The translations under genes and the position numbers were made by a program. This document shows, in pieces, positions 43,677 through 52,757 of a DNA stretch of 64,000 bases. The first letter of the stretch is position 1. Each line of letters starts with the position of its first letter. Source of the stretch: Clostridiales bacterium (GTDB taxonomy: Bacteria > Bacillota > Clostridia > Oscillospirales > Oscillospiraceae); NCBI GenBank assembly GCA_012719035.1, contig JAAYBD010000035.1:28219-92218 (forward strand), written 5' to 3'. The notes beneath the pieces were generated by a model. The model did no database searches and was not told the origin of the DNA. It saw only the letters and a program-made list of their open reading frames with translations.

Positions 43677-44036
43677 ATGGAAATATTTGAAATTGTAACG
43701 GCATTTGTCCTGTCACTTTCATTTTTGATGCTGCTGTGGACCATCAAAGGTCTGCTCCTGAGACCCGTAACGGTAGGGAAGAATTCTAAAGTGACCGTAA
43801 TAATAACAGCGGGGGAGAAAGCTCAAAGTCTTGAACGCGAGATAAGCGGTCTGCGCTGGCTGAAAGAGGGGGGAATACTCCGCGCCGATGTTTTGATTGT
43901 TGATTTCGGCATGGATGATGAAACGGCAGAGATAGCCTCGGCTTTGTCTGAAAATGACTCGTCGGTGCTGGTATGCAGCCCCGGCGAAATCGAGAGTATT
44001 ATTACACGGAGTAGCGGTAATGGGGGAAAAAGATAA
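43677..44036 (+). CDS. Small membrane-anchored protein with GT-A-like core
   Basis: ATG 43677 (119 aa) follows AAAGGGGGAACGAAA. It has one N-terminal membrane helix (EIVTAFVLSLSFLMLLWTI) and a short cytoplasmic domain. The domain reads KVTVIITAGEKAQSLE and VLIVDFGMDDETAEIA, which resembles the first strands of a family-2 glycosyltransferase (V.VIIp.yne...; vDdgS.D.T.eia) but lacks the DxD sugar-nucleotide region. It is too short to be a full enzyme. Its end overlaps recD2 by 17 nt. Role unknown. Confidence 0.65.
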   Translation: MEIFEIVTAFVLSLSFLMLLWTIKGLLLRPVTVGKNSKVTVIITAGEKAQSLEREISGLRWLKEGGILRADVLIVDFGMDDETAEIASALSENDSSVLVCSPGEIESIITRSSGNGGKR

Positions 44037-46293
44037 CTACATACAAATATCCGGCACGGTAAAAGCGCTCATTTACCAGAACGAGGAGAACGGCTACACC
44101 GTTATAAAGCTTGAAACCACAGACGGAGAGGAGCTTCCTGTTGTCGGATGCCTGCCATATGCCTGTCCCGGTGAACAGATAATCGTTACAGGCGAGTATA
44201 TGAGGCATTCCGTCCACGGGGAGCAGTTCAAGGCGGAATGGGCTGAACGTACAATGCCCAACGGAGCCGAGGCAATTTACGAATATCTTGCTTCGAGATC
44301 CATTCGCGGCATAGGCCCCGCAACGGCAACGCTGATAGTATCCGAGTTCGGCGCAGAAGCGCTCAAGGTAATAGAGAACGAACCTGAACGCCTTGCCAAA
44401 ATTAGGGGCATTACAAGAAAAAAAGCCTATGAAATATCGGATGAATTCAAAAAGCAGGTGGGAATACGCCGCCTTATGGAGTTTCTGAGCAATTATTCAA
44501 TCAGACCTGTGTTTGCCATCAGGCTCTTTCACGCTTATGGCAGTCACGCACTGGAGCTTCTTCAGGAAAATCCCTATATAATTGCGGGCGAGAGTATAGG
44601 AGCAAGTTTTGCAGAGGCTGATGCCCTTGCGCTCAACATGGGCTTTGATGGAGACAGTCCGGAACGTATTGCCGCGGCGGCAATATATGAGCTAAGGCAT
44701 AATTCGGGGAACGGGCATACGTTTATTCCTGCCGAAAAGCTCATTTCAGTCACTTCACAGCTCATCGGAGTCGATGCGGAATCGGTCGAAGATGCACTGG
44801 AAATACTTGCTGACAGCGGCGAGATAGTTCGTACGTTTGTTGCCGAAAGAGATGCCTGCTATATTGCCCCTCTGTACGAAGCGGAAATATATACCGCCCG
44901 CAGAATAAAAGAAATGTCCTCCGAAAAACTAAGCTTTAGAGGAGACATCGATGAACTTATCGAAGAGGTTGAAGCAGAGCAGTCTGTAAGATATGCAGAT
45001 TTGCAGCGTCATTCGTTGAAAATTGCCATGCAGTGCCAGATTATGGTTCTGACGGGCGGACCCGGAACCGGAAAGACGACTACGGTTCGGGCGATTGTTT
45101 CGCTTTTTGAGAAAATGGGACTGAAAACCCTGCTTACAGCCCCTACAGGACGCGCTGCAAAGCGTATGAGCGAACTGACGGGAAGGGAAGCGTCAACGGT
45201 ACACAGACTGCTGGAGGCAGGACCTCCCGCTCAGGGCGAAGAGCTTTTCTTCAGACGAAACGAAGAGCAGCCGCTTCTCTGTGATGCGGTGATCCTTGAC
45301 GAATGCTCAATGGTCGATATCTATCTTATGTCCGCTCTGCTGCGGGCTATGCCTGAGGAATGCAGGCTTGTTATGGTGGGGGATGCCGACCAGCTTCCGA
45401 GCGTGGGACCCGGCAACGTATTTTTGGACGTGATACGAAGCGGGATCGTCGAAACGGTCCGCCTTACGGAAATCTTCAGGCAGGGGGCGCTCAGCCGTAT
45501 AGTTGCAAATGCTCACATGATAAACAGGGGAGACTACCCTGAGCTTAAAAGCAATACCAGCGACAGCGATTTTTTCTTTCTTCGCAGAAGCGACACAGCG
45601 CAGGCGGTGGAGACTGCCGTAGAGCTGTGTGCTGCACGGCTTCCCGTAAACATGGGTATATCGCCTATGGATATTCAGGTGCTTAGCCCCACAAGAAAAG
45701 GGCAGGTTGGCACACACAATCTGAATGCCGTACTTCAGAGGGCGCTCAACCCCGCTGCAAATACAAAAAAAGAGAAAAAATATGGCGAAATCGTCTTCCG
45801 TGAGGGAGACAGAGTAATGCAAACAAGAAATAATTATGATATAATATGGTCGAAACCCGAAAAAATTGAGTTCTCAGGCGAAGCCGACGGCACTTTACTT
45901 CCGGTAATAACGATAGGTGATAAACCTGTCCATGGTACGGGGGTATTCAACGGAGATATAGGCGTTGTTACGGGAATAGATACAGAAAATGAAGTAATGA
46001 CGGTTCTGTTTGACGACAAGATTGCCGCATACGGATTTGATATGTTGTCAGAGCTTGAACACGCCTTTGCTATGACGGTTCATAAATCTCAGGGCAGCGA
46101 ATATAAAGCTGTAATTTTAATGGCTCTCGAAGGTTCGCCGCAGCTTATGAGCAGGAGTGTCCTCTATACAGCCGTAACAAGAGCGAGGGAGCTTTTGATA
46201 ATCATTGGGAACGATGCAACAGTATTCAATATGATAAATAACCATAAGGTTACAAGAAGATACAGCGGACTTCGCGCCAGACTGACGGACTAA
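44020..46293 (+). CDS. recD2: RecD2-type ATP-dependent DNA helicase
   Basis: ATG 44020 (757 aa) has GGAG 9 nt upstream, giving the usual start MGEKDNYIQISG; an open extension upstream is not used. The order is an OB-like N-terminal part, helix-hairpin-helix repeats (SIRGIGPATATLIVSEFG; KIRGITRKKAYEI), the helicase core with Walker A GGPGTGKTTT (near 346), Walker B ILDECSMVD and the late VHKSQGSEYKAVI motif. RecD2 is a 5'-3' helicase of genomes without RecBC. It overlaps the previous gene by 17 nt. Confidence 0.95.
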   Translation: MGEKDNYIQISGTVKALIYQNEENGYTVIKLETTDGEELPVVGCLPYACPGEQIIVTGEYMRHSVHGEQFKAEWAERTMPNGAEAIYEYLASRSIRGIGPATATLIVSEFGAEALKVIENEPERLAKIRGITRKKAYEISDEFKKQVGIRRLMEFLSNYSIRPVFAIRLFHAYGSHALELLQENPYIIAGESIGASFAEADALALNMGFDGDSPERIAAAAIYELRHNSGNGHTFIPAEKLISVTSQLIGVDAESVEDALEILADSGEIVRTFVAERDACYIAPLYEAEIYTARRIKEMSSEKLSFRGDIDELIEEVEAEQSVRYADLQRHSLKIAMQCQIMVLTGGPGTGKTTTVRAIVSLFEKMGLKTLLTAPTGRAAKRMSELTGREASTVHRLLEAGPPAQGEELFFRRNEEQPLLCDAVILDECSMVDIYLMSALLRAMPEECRLVMVGDADQLPSVGPGNVFLDVIRSGIVETVRLTEIFRQGALSRIVANAHMINRGDYPELKSNTSDSDFFFLRRSDTAQAVETAVELCAARLPVNMGISPMDIQVLSPTRKGQVGTHNLNAVLQRALNPAANTKKEKKYGEIVFREGDRVMQTRNNYDIIWSKPEKIEFSGEADGTLLPVITIGDKPVHGTGVFNGDIGVVTGIDTENEVMTVLFDDKIAAYGFDMLSELEHAFAMTVHKSQGSEYKAVILMALEGSPQLMSRSVLYTAVTRARELLIIIGNDATVFNMINNHKVTRRYSGLRARLTD

Positions 46294-46336
46294 AAAGCGG
46301 GCTTAATTGCCGCACGTTGGGAAAGGATGGTAAGCC

Positions 46337-46990
46337 ATGAGTGTTTTTTTGGGGCTTTTGGACTTGTTGTTTCCTCCGCGCTGTGCTTTCTGCAGGAAAG
46401 TGCTGAAACCGGGAGAAAGCGGTATGTGCAAAAAATGTGCCGCTTCGATCAGCCGCACGAATAAAGGCGGTGCTCAGAGCGGGGACTTTTTTTCTGTATG
46501 CGTTTCTCCGCTGTATTACGAAAAGACGGTAAGGGATGCAATTCTCCGCTTCAAGTTCAACGACACTACGGTATATGCGGACATTTTCGGCAAGCTTATT
46601 GCCGAATGCGTAGAAGAAAACCTCAAAGGACGCTATGACCTTATCACATGGGTTCCGCTCAGCGTAAAGCGGTTGAAAAAACGGGGTTACGATCAGGCTA
46701 TGCTCCTTGCAATGTCGGCGGCATTAAAGCTTGACGATGTTGCGGTAGAGCTTCTGCGCAAGCATACGGATGTCCCAGCGCAGTCGGGCGTAGGTCCTGC
46801 TGAAAAGCGCAGAGCAAACATCAGCGGAGTTTACTGCGTTGTCGATGAGGAACTGGTCAGAGGAAAGCGCATATTGCTGATTGATGATATCATTACAACA
46901 GGCTCTACAATTTCAGAGTGCGCCAAAACACTGAAATATTCGGGCGCAGAGGAGATTGTCTGCTGTACGCTTGCCAGAACGAGGGAATAA
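46337..46990 (+). CDS. comF: ComF family phosphoribosyltransferase-like protein
   Basis: The 217-aa protein has a zinc finger at the N-terminus (PPRCAFCRKVL, MCKKCAAS), a middle segment LITWVPLSVKRLKKRGYDQA and the PRPP-binding motif ILLIDDIITTGSTISECAKTL. ComF is required for DNA uptake or recombination in competent bacteria; its closeness to recD2 fits a DNA-processing role. No com operon is nearby. Ribosome site GGAAAGGATGG. Confidence 0.9.
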   Translation: MSVFLGLLDLLFPPRCAFCRKVLKPGESGMCKKCAASISRTNKGGAQSGDFFSVCVSPLYYEKTVRDAILRFKFNDTTVYADIFGKLIAECVEENLKGRYDLITWVPLSVKRLKKRGYDQAMLLAMSAALKLDDVAVELLRKHTDVPAQSGVGPAEKRRANISGVYCVVDEELVRGKRILLIDDIITTGSTISECAKTLKYSGAEEIVCCTLARTRE

Positions 46991-47031
46991 AATATAAAAA
47001 ATCAGTCAAAGATTTCTTTGAGGTGAAATAA

Positions 47032-48060
47032 ATGGTCTTTTTTGAAAGAGATATCGCAATAGATTTGGGCACGTCGAGCATCATAGTATATGTTAGCGGC
47101 AAGGGTATAACTCTCCGCGAGCCGACTGTTGTGGCTGTGGACAAGCACAGTGGCAAGCTGCTGAAAGTGGGCGAGGATGCACAGAAGATGCTTGGTAGGA
47201 CGCCCGCAAACATTGTATCCATATATCCGATAACGTCCGGAGTCATTTCCGACTATGACATGACGGTGAGGATGCTGAAGGAGCTTATCCAGCGTATAAC
47301 CTCGTTCAGCCTTTTCAAGCCACGCATAATAATTTGCGTGCCGGGCAGCATTTCAGGTGTTGAAGAGCGTGCTACGATAGATGCGGGAATAGAGGCGGGG
47401 GCAAGAAAGGTTTATCTTTTAGAGTCCTCGGTCGCCGCAGCAACAGGAGCGGGAGCGGATATTTCAAAGCCTGACGGACACATGGTGATAGACATCGGCG
47501 GCGGTACTACGGAAGTCGGCGTCGTTTCACTGAACGGAGTCGTTGAGAGCGAATCAATAAAAACAGCGGGTGATGCATTTGACGAGGCAATTGTAAAATA
47601 CATACGCCGCAAGCACAATCTGCTTATAGGTCTGCGTACCGCAGAAGAGATAAAAATCAGAATAGGAAGCGCATATCCCATTCAGGAGGTATCCACAGAG
47701 GAAGTCAAGGGACGCTGCCTTATGACGGGTTTGCCGCGCTCTGTTACAGTTGATACAAACGATATCGCGGAGGCTTTGCAGGAGCCACTTACGACAATTC
47801 TTGACTCCGTACAAATGGTTCTTGAGAAAACACCGCCGGAGCTGGTGGCTGATATTTCCCAGAATGGTATAATCATGTGCGGCGGCGGAAGCCTTATTCC
47901 CGGGCTGGACAGGCTTGTGTATGCTAAGACAGGCATCAAGATAAACACAGTCGATGATCCCATAACCTGTACGGCATACGGAGCCGGCAAGCTGTTAAAT
48001 AACCTTGGGGAAATGGGAGACGGAATGATAAACCTCGCGAGAAAAAGACAAATGAAATAG
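47032..48060 (+). CDS. mreB: MreB/Mbl-family actin-like protein
   Basis: The 342-aa protein begins MVFFERDIAIDLGTSSI, with phosphate-1 motif IDLGTSSIIVY, phosphate-2 IDIGGGTTEVGVVS and adenosine-region GGGSLIPGLDRLV. MreB filaments organise cell-wall synthesis along the cell. Length is standard (about 340). It stands alone without mreC-mreD, so it may be the Mbl paralogue. A good ribosome site (TTGAGGTGAAATAA) precedes it. Confidence 0.93.
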   Translation: MVFFERDIAIDLGTSSIIVYVSGKGITLREPTVVAVDKHSGKLLKVGEDAQKMLGRTPANIVSIYPITSGVISDYDMTVRMLKELIQRITSFSLFKPRIIICVPGSISGVEERATIDAGIEAGARKVYLLESSVAAATGAGADISKPDGHMVIDIGGGTTEVGVVSLNGVVESESIKTAGDAFDEAIVKYIRRKHNLLIGLRTAEEIKIRIGSAYPIQEVSTEEVKGRCLMTGLPRSVTVDTNDIAEALQEPLTTILDSVQMVLEKTPPELVADISQNGIIMCGGGSLIPGLDRLVYAKTGIKINTVDDPITCTAYGAGKLLNNLGEMGDGMINLARKRQMK

Positions 48061-48077
48061 ATTTATATGATTATTAA

Positions 48078-48109
48078 AGGATGGAAGCTTATTAATAAGC
48101 TTCCATCCT
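48078..48109. terminator. Bidirectional terminator inside the end of the hydrolase gene
   Basis: AGGATGGAAGCTTA (48078-48091) pairs fully with 48096-48109 over a 4-nt loop; T-runs exist on both sides. The loop contains the stop codon of the minus hydrolase gene (48092-48094). Confidence 0.9.
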
Positions 48110-49069
48110 GTTTGATTTTTCCTTATTATTTTCTATGCTCTGACATTTGGACTGCAGCCATGCCAGTATGTCTGAATATACCTCGTCCTTGTTGTGTTCG
48201 CTTATTATCTCATGGCGCCCGCCATGGTACATTTTTAGGGTGACATCGGAAAGTCCCGCTTTTAGGAATCCGTTGTAAGTGCGGAGGACTCCCTTACCGT
48301 AATCTCCGACGGGATCGTCGTCTCCTGAGATGAAGTATACGGGAAGATCCTTATTCATACGTTCAAGATTTTTTTGATTTGAAATGTATTTTATTCCGGT
48401 GAACATATCACGGAAAAGTCCGGCGGTGGGAATAAATCCGCACATAGGATCGTTTATGTATTCGTCAACAACCGCCCCGTCACGCGTTAACCAGTCAAAT
48501 GAAGTGCGTTTTGGCTTATAGTGGCTGTTATATCCAAAAAATGCGAGGTCATTAAGGCGCTGGCTTTTATAATCCGCACCGTTGCGTTTAATAATGCCGT
48601 TTGCAATTGAAAGACCTGTAGATACGAGCAGACAGTTCTGCTGGCCCGTGCCGCTCAATATAACGCCGTCGGGACCATCGTGATAGCGAATGATATATGT
48701 ACGTGTGAGAAAGCTTCCCATGGAGTGCCCGAATATGAAAATAGGCAGGCTGTGATATTGCTCTCTCAAGCGCTCATAAAGCTTTCTCATATCGCCCACG
48801 ACAAGCTCCCAGCCGCCATGCTCGCCAAAATAGCCGTAGTCATCCGAGCTTGAAACGCTTTTTCCATGCCCCAAATGGTCGTCACCGGCGACTACAAAGC
48901 CCTTTGAAGCGAGAAACTGAGCAAACTTATCATAACGAGTGATGTGCTCGGCGATTCCGTGGCATATCTGCACTACACCAATCGGCGAGAAGTCGGGGAG
49001 CCATTCGCGGACATAGATCGTATTTTTACAATCACATGAACTGAAGCTGAACTCGTTTAATATAGGCAT
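48092..49069 (-). CDS. Alpha/beta hydrolase, monoacylglycerol lipase-like
   Basis: The 325-aa cytoplasmic enzyme has the nucleophile elbow FGHSMGSFL (Ser near residue 116), an early VVQICHGIAEHITRYDKFA oxyanion region, an acidic residue in SGDDDPVG and catalytic His in YHGGRHEIISE. This fits the serine-aminopeptidase S33/lysophospholipase group. The substrate is not known. Its last codons form one arm of a shared terminator. It converges with mreB. Ribosome site GGGGGATTTCGGTT. Confidence 0.92.
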   Translation of the reverse strand: MPILNEFSFSSCDCKNTIYVREWLPDFSPIGVVQICHGIAEHITRYDKFAQFLASKGFVVAGDDHLGHGKSVSSSDDYGYFGEHGGWELVVGDMRKLYERLREQYHSLPIFIFGHSMGSFLTRTYIIRYHDGPDGVILSGTGQQNCLLVSTGLSIANGIIKRNGADYKSQRLNDLAFFGYNSHYKPKRTSFDWLTRDGAVVDEYINDPMCGFIPTAGLFRDMFTGIKYISNQKNLERMNKDLPVYFISGDDDPVGDYGKGVLRTYNGFLKAGLSDVTLKMYHGGRHEIISEHNKDEVYSDILAWLQSKCQSIENNKEKSNRMEAY

Positions 49070-49204
49070 AACCGAAATCCCCCTTGTATATAAGCTGAAA
49101 TATATTGTAACTTAATTTTACTATTGCTACCATTTTATATTGAGACTTCCTATAAGTCAACCGAAAATGACGGGGCTAACAGAAAGTTAACAAATAAGGG
49201 AAAT

Positions 49205-49708
49205 TTATTCAACAGGAAGCTCTATGATCTCAAGCCCCTGACGCATGGCATACAGCATGGTGCTCATTGTACCTCCGGGCCTGCCGTTGAAAGCGGATAT
49301 CAAAACTGATGAATTATCAACCATGTACCTGTTGCGCCTCATAAGGCAATCGGGAGTATAGCTGTTTTGTACAAGAGTATAATAATCGCAGTCCTCAACG
49401 AGCCGGAAATACCGTTTTTTTAAAAGAGAAGACCATCCGTCGGATTGACCCTCCCATGGAATCGCAGCTTCAAGCGTGATGTCATCATGGGCAGACCGAA
49501 GCTCAATCACAGCCTCGCAGAAATACATATCGCAGCCGGTTGCCATGCCGCAGATAAAATGACGGATGCCCGAGTGGTATACGGACTCGACCGCATCGGC
49601 TATCAGTGATTTTAATTTTAAGCATCTTTCATCGCTTTCATCGCTGTGCCACGGAAGTTTTGATTCCCTGTGACCCGTAAATGAACATGCCGGTTTTGTG
49701 TTTTCCAT
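49205..49708 (-). CDS. SLOG-domain protein (DUF1273/YpsA-like)
   Basis: ATG 49708 (167 aa) follows TTGGAGGATTT; the much longer open frame reaches into the lipoprotein gene and is not used. The fold begins ACSFTGHRESKLPW and continues FICGMATGCDMYFCEAV (nucleotide-binding G-x-A-x-G turn), AAIPWEGQSDGWS, NRYMVDNSSVLISAF and FNGRPGGTMSTMLYA. SLOG domains bind nucleotides or their derivatives and often act in stress, cell division or defence. No effector domain is nearby, so a defence role is not supported. Function unknown. Confidence 0.85.
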   Translation of the reverse strand: MENTKPACSFTGHRESKLPWHSDESDERCLKLKSLIADAVESVYHSGIRHFICGMATGCDMYFCEAVIELRSAHDDITLEAAIPWEGQSDGWSSLLKKRYFRLVEDCDYYTLVQNSYTPDCLMRRNRYMVDNSSVLISAFNGRPGGTMSTMLYAMRQGLEIIELPVE

Positions 49709-49868
49709 AAATCCTCCAAAGATAATCCGTTGTTTTGATTTATAATATTCAATAAAATATAGTTTACTGTTTTTTTCCTTATATGTCAAAACACAGCTTA
49801 AACATTTATTAATAAAATATAAACAAATTGTCCATAATAGCTGTGAATTCATTTTGGAGGTTAAAAAA

Positions 49869-50090
49869 ATGAAAAAGATCACACCTATCATCGCGGTTTT
49901 TTTAATGCTGGCTGCGGTGCTTTGCGGATGTAGACAAAATAATGTTGTTCCGACCGCAAGCCCCAACGTGCCCATCGTTTCTGAAAGTCCGGCAATACCT
50001 TCTCCGGATATGACACCTGACACAGAAAGCCCGATGGTATCTCCTGACGCTAAGCCGGATAAGAGTCCTGATGCGGCTAAAACCACATAA
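49869..50090 (+). CDS. Small acidic lipoprotein, copy 1
   Basis: ATG 49869 (73 aa) has TTTGGAGG about 8 nt upstream. A signal peptide MKKITPIIAVFLMLAAVLCGC ends with a Cys-rich lipobox-like segment. The rest is low-complexity, rich in Pro, Ser, Asp and Glu (PSPDMTPDTESPMVSPDAKP). It resembles the convergent gene at 50419, with which it shares a terminator. It is probably a surface lipoprotein with a disordered tail; role unknown. Confidence 0.75.
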   Translation: MKKITPIIAVFLMLAAVLCGCRQNNVVPTASPNVPIVSESPAIPSPDMTPDTESPMVSPDAKPDKSPDAAKTT

Positions 50091-50103
50091 GTGGATGTCA
50101 GAA

Positions 50104-50136
50104 AAAGACGAGTGTATTAAAAATACACTCGTCTTT
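50104..50136. terminator. Terminator between the two lipoproteins
   Basis: AAAGACGAGTGTATT (50104-50118) pairs with 50122-50136, followed by TTTTT. Perfect stem with a 3-nt loop. Confidence 0.92.
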
Positions 50137-50194
50137 TTTATGTTTGCTTTGATATGTCTAAGCAAAAAATGTATTGTCGCTGATTATTAATTGC

Positions 50195-50419
50195 TTATTC
50201 AGCAGGAACTTCGTCAGCGTTCTCGTCGGGAGTCTCGTCAGCGTTCTCGTCAGGAGTCTCGTCAGCTTTTTCGTCAACGTCGTTGTTGTCGGGAGTTTCG
50301 GACTCAACGATGGGAGATTCATCTGCGGGGGGTGTGGTTTCTGCATCCTTCTTGGTGCAGCCTGCGAAAACAGCAACGAGCATCATTGCAGCAAGAATTA
50401 CAGCTAAAGTTTTCTTCAT
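50195..50419 (-). CDS. Small acidic lipoprotein, copy 2
   Basis: ATG 50419 (74 aa) follows TTTGGAGGAAAAAACC. The signal peptide MKKTLAVILAAMMLVAVFAGC carries a lipobox (VFAGC). The mature part (TKKDAETTPPADESPIVESE...) is rich in Asp, Glu, Pro and Thr and includes a repeat DETPDENA encoded by a 24-nt tandem repeat (50211-50258). Composition and promoter-proximal sequence resemble the convergent gene at 49869; a common origin is likely. Function unknown. Confidence 0.75.
   Translation of the reverse strand: MKKTLAVILAAMMLVAVFAGCTKKDAETTPPADESPIVESETPDNNDVDEKADETPDENADETPDENADEVPAE
50211..50258 (-). repeat. 24-nt tandem repeat inside a lipoprotein gene
   Basis: Two 24-nt copies differ at one base (50211-50234, 50235-50258), with a third partial copy after 50259. 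Each encodes the acidic motif DETPDENA. Copy number may vary. Confidence 0.8.
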
Positions 50420-50664
50420 GGTTTTTTCCTCCAAAACTATTGATTATTTCTTGGTAACTTTTACATTATCAAGCTGAGTGATATACTAACACCTAAATAT
50501 GGATATGTCAATACGAAACAGCTAATATTTAATAAATATTTAATAAATATTTAATATATTGGCTTAAATCGAGGTTGTGTATCTGTATATCACACAGGAA
50601 AGATTATAATGGGAACGGGTACAAAAAAGCATCGAAACTTGACTTCAAAAAACTTTTTTATCAA

Positions 50665-52392
50665 TTATTTAAGGTTTTGAGCATAAGCTGTATATTTTTC
50701 AATTTTCTCAGAACATTCCTGCTTGTTTTCCCCATTTACAAGAATATATACTTTGATTTTTGGCTCTGTACCGGAAGGGCGGATGATAAATGAGGTGTCG
50801 TCTTCAAGCTCGAAATAGAGGACATTTGACCCAACTATATGCGTTTTGTCCACAGCGCCGAGCCCCGGAACAATGACTTTTCCGTTTGAGTAATCTCTTT
50901 CACGCAGCACTTTGACATCGCATATCTGTGCCGGGGGATTTTCTCTCAGTCTTGTCATAAGACTCTGCATTTTTGCAAGTCCGTCTATGCCGGGCATGAC
51001 AAGGTTGAGCGTTTTTTCGGCGAAATAGCCGTACTTTTCATAAAGGCTGTCCATAGCCTGAAGAAGCGTCATGCCCTTTTCATAGTAGTATGCGGACATT
51101 TCAGCAATCAGCATGGAAGCGGTAACGGCATCCTTGTCGCGCACATAATCGCCAATCATATAGCCATAGCTTTCTTCATAAGCCATGATGTATTTATAGC
51201 TGCTGTTTTTTTCGTATTCGGCAACCTTTTCAGCCATGTATTTGAAGCCCGTAAAGGTGTCGTCGATATGGACGCCGTTTTGCTGCGCCACTACACGTGC
51301 CATTTCTGTGGTTACAATTGTCTTTATTGCAGCGGCGTTTTCGGGGAGAGTTCCCGCCTTTCTGCGTGCGGTTATAATGTAGTCAAGCAGAAGGACGCCG
51401 GTCTGATTACCGGACACGGTGACGAATTCACCGTTTTCATCCCGAACCATAATTCCAACCCTGTCAGAATCGGGATCGGTTCCTATGATGAGGTCGCAGT
51501 TTTCGCGCTTTGCAAGATCAATGGCAAGATAGAAGCCCGCAGGCTCTTCGGGATTAGGGCTTTTTACGGTAGGGAAGGAGCCATCTATGATCATTTGCTG
51601 AGGTACGGGTATTATATGCTTTAATCCAAGGCGTTTGAGAGCCTCGGGAACAAGCTTGTATCCCGCGCCGTGGAAAGGAGTATAGACGATTTTGAATTTA
51701 TCGGCAACACGGGCTACGACTTCGCGGTCAATGGATTGCGAAAGGACATTTTCAAGGAAATCTTCGTCCGTTTCAGCACCGATAGTTGCAATCAGCCCTG
51801 AGGCCTCGGCTTCATCGAAATCCATCGTTTTGATGCCTGTAAAAATATCGATTTCGGACATGGCGTTTGCAATTGCCTGAGCGTGCTTAGGCGGGAGCTG
51901 CGCTCCGTCCGACCAATATACTTTATATCCGTTATATTCGCGCGGATTGTGGCTTGCGGTTATGTTTATACCTGCGGACGCGCCATATTTGCGTATGGCG
52001 AAGCTTAGCTCGGGAGTTGGACGCATAGCGTCAAAAATTCTGACAAAGATGCCGTTTGCAGCCATGACGGAAGCGGCTGAGCGAGCAAAAAGCTTGCTGT
52101 TTTCCCGGCAGTCATAGCATATTACGATGCCTTTTTTCATTGCTTCTTCGCCCTCGGCGCAGATTACGGAGGCAAAAGCCTGTGTCGCGTGCATGATAAC
52201 ATGCTTGTTCATGCGATTTAATCCCATGCCCATAATTCCGCGAAGCCCCGCGGTTCCGAACTGGAGAGGGGCAAAAAAGCGGCTTTTGATTTCTTCATCG
52301 TCGTTTGCAATATCGTTTAGCTCTTTCCATTCGCTTTCCGACAATGCAGGACTGTCGAGCCAACGACGATACTCATTCATGTAATTGGTCAT
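50665..52392 (-). CDS. pgm: Phospho-sugar mutase (phosphoglucomutase type)
   Basis: ATG 52392 (575 aa) has GGAGGATGCACTG; an upstream in-frame ATG lies inside the DUF2007 gene. The alpha-D-phosphohexomutase family is shown by ITASHNPREYNGYKVYW (catalytic Ser near 140), DPDSDRVGIMV (metal loop), EESYGYMIGDYV (sugar-binding loop) and FIIRPSGTEPKIKVYI (phosphate loop). It converts glucose-1-P and glucose-6-P (or mannose or pentose forms) in the cytoplasm. It overlaps the upstream gene by 20 nt. Confidence 0.93.
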   Translation of the reverse strand: MTNYMNEYRRWLDSPALSESEWKELNDIANDDEEIKSRFFAPLQFGTAGLRGIMGMGLNRMNKHVIMHATQAFASVICAEGEEAMKKGIVICYDCRENSKLFARSAASVMAANGIFVRIFDAMRPTPELSFAIRKYGASAGINITASHNPREYNGYKVYWSDGAQLPPKHAQAIANAMSEIDIFTGIKTMDFDEAEASGLIATIGAETDEDFLENVLSQSIDREVVARVADKFKIVYTPFHGAGYKLVPEALKRLGLKHIIPVPQQMIIDGSFPTVKSPNPEEPAGFYLAIDLAKRENCDLIIGTDPDSDRVGIMVRDENGEFVTVSGNQTGVLLLDYIITARRKAGTLPENAAAIKTIVTTEMARVVAQQNGVHIDDTFTGFKYMAEKVAEYEKNSSYKYIMAYEESYGYMIGDYVRDKDAVTASMLIAEMSAYYYEKGMTLLQAMDSLYEKYGYFAEKTLNLVMPGIDGLAKMQSLMTRLRENPPAQICDVKVLRERDYSNGKVIVPGLGAVDKTHIVGSNVLYFELEDDTSFIIRPSGTEPKIKVYILVNGENKQECSEKIEKYTAYAQNLK

Positions 52393-52720
52393 CAGTGCAT
52401 CCTCCAATAAGAGAAATCGCGTCTTGGAGCATTGAGGCGGGGACATAAACATCGGCTCCCTCGCCGCTTATGCCTAAGACTACCTTTCCAAAGCTGCCGT
52501 TTGACGGATATTGCCTGATCGCAGGTATACCGTAAGCACGCAGCATATTTATAAGCATCTCGTCTTCCATATCAACGGAAGTAATGTGTTTCAAAAAGAC
52601 AGGCTCTTCGGGCTTGCCGTCCTTTTTTGGCCAATCCTTATAGATTTTTCCGGGGAAAGATTTACTCCAAACGGGTTCGCCGTCGCCTTTGCGTTTTTTG
52701 TTGCGTTTAAAAAGCGGCAT
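52373..52720 (-). CDS. DUF2007-family protein
   Basis: The 115-aa product has a basic start (MPLFKRNKKRKGDGEPVWSK) and a compact domain: PVFLKHITSVDMEDEMLINML, RAYGIPAIRQYPSNGSFGKVV and ADVYVPASMLQDAISLI, the order of the putative signal-transducing protein DUF2007. It binds no known ligand. It is coupled to pgm by a 20-nt overlap, suggesting a linked role. Ribosome site AAGGGGAGTGTCACT. Confidence 0.75.
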   Translation of the reverse strand: MPLFKRNKKRKGDGEPVWSKSFPGKIYKDWPKKDGKPEEPVFLKHITSVDMEDEMLINMLRAYGIPAIRQYPSNGSFGKVVLGISGEGADVYVPASMLQDAISLIGGCTDDQLHE

Positions 52721-52757
52721 AGTGACACTCCCCTTAAAAAGCTTTCAAATATTGAGG

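Noticed and set aside
49205..49708. SLOG gene as part of a nucleotide-signal defence system
   Set aside because: No nuclease, cyclase or membrane effector is adjacent; neighbours are a lipase-like gene and a lipoprotein.
49709..50086. N-terminal extension of the SLOG gene to 50086
   Set aside because: It would run through the lipoprotein gene; ATG 49708 has a strong GGAGG site and matches the family start.
50211..50280. Regular repeats that could suggest a CRISPR
   Set aside because: The repeats are tandem with no spacers and encode DETPDENA in a lipoprotein gene.
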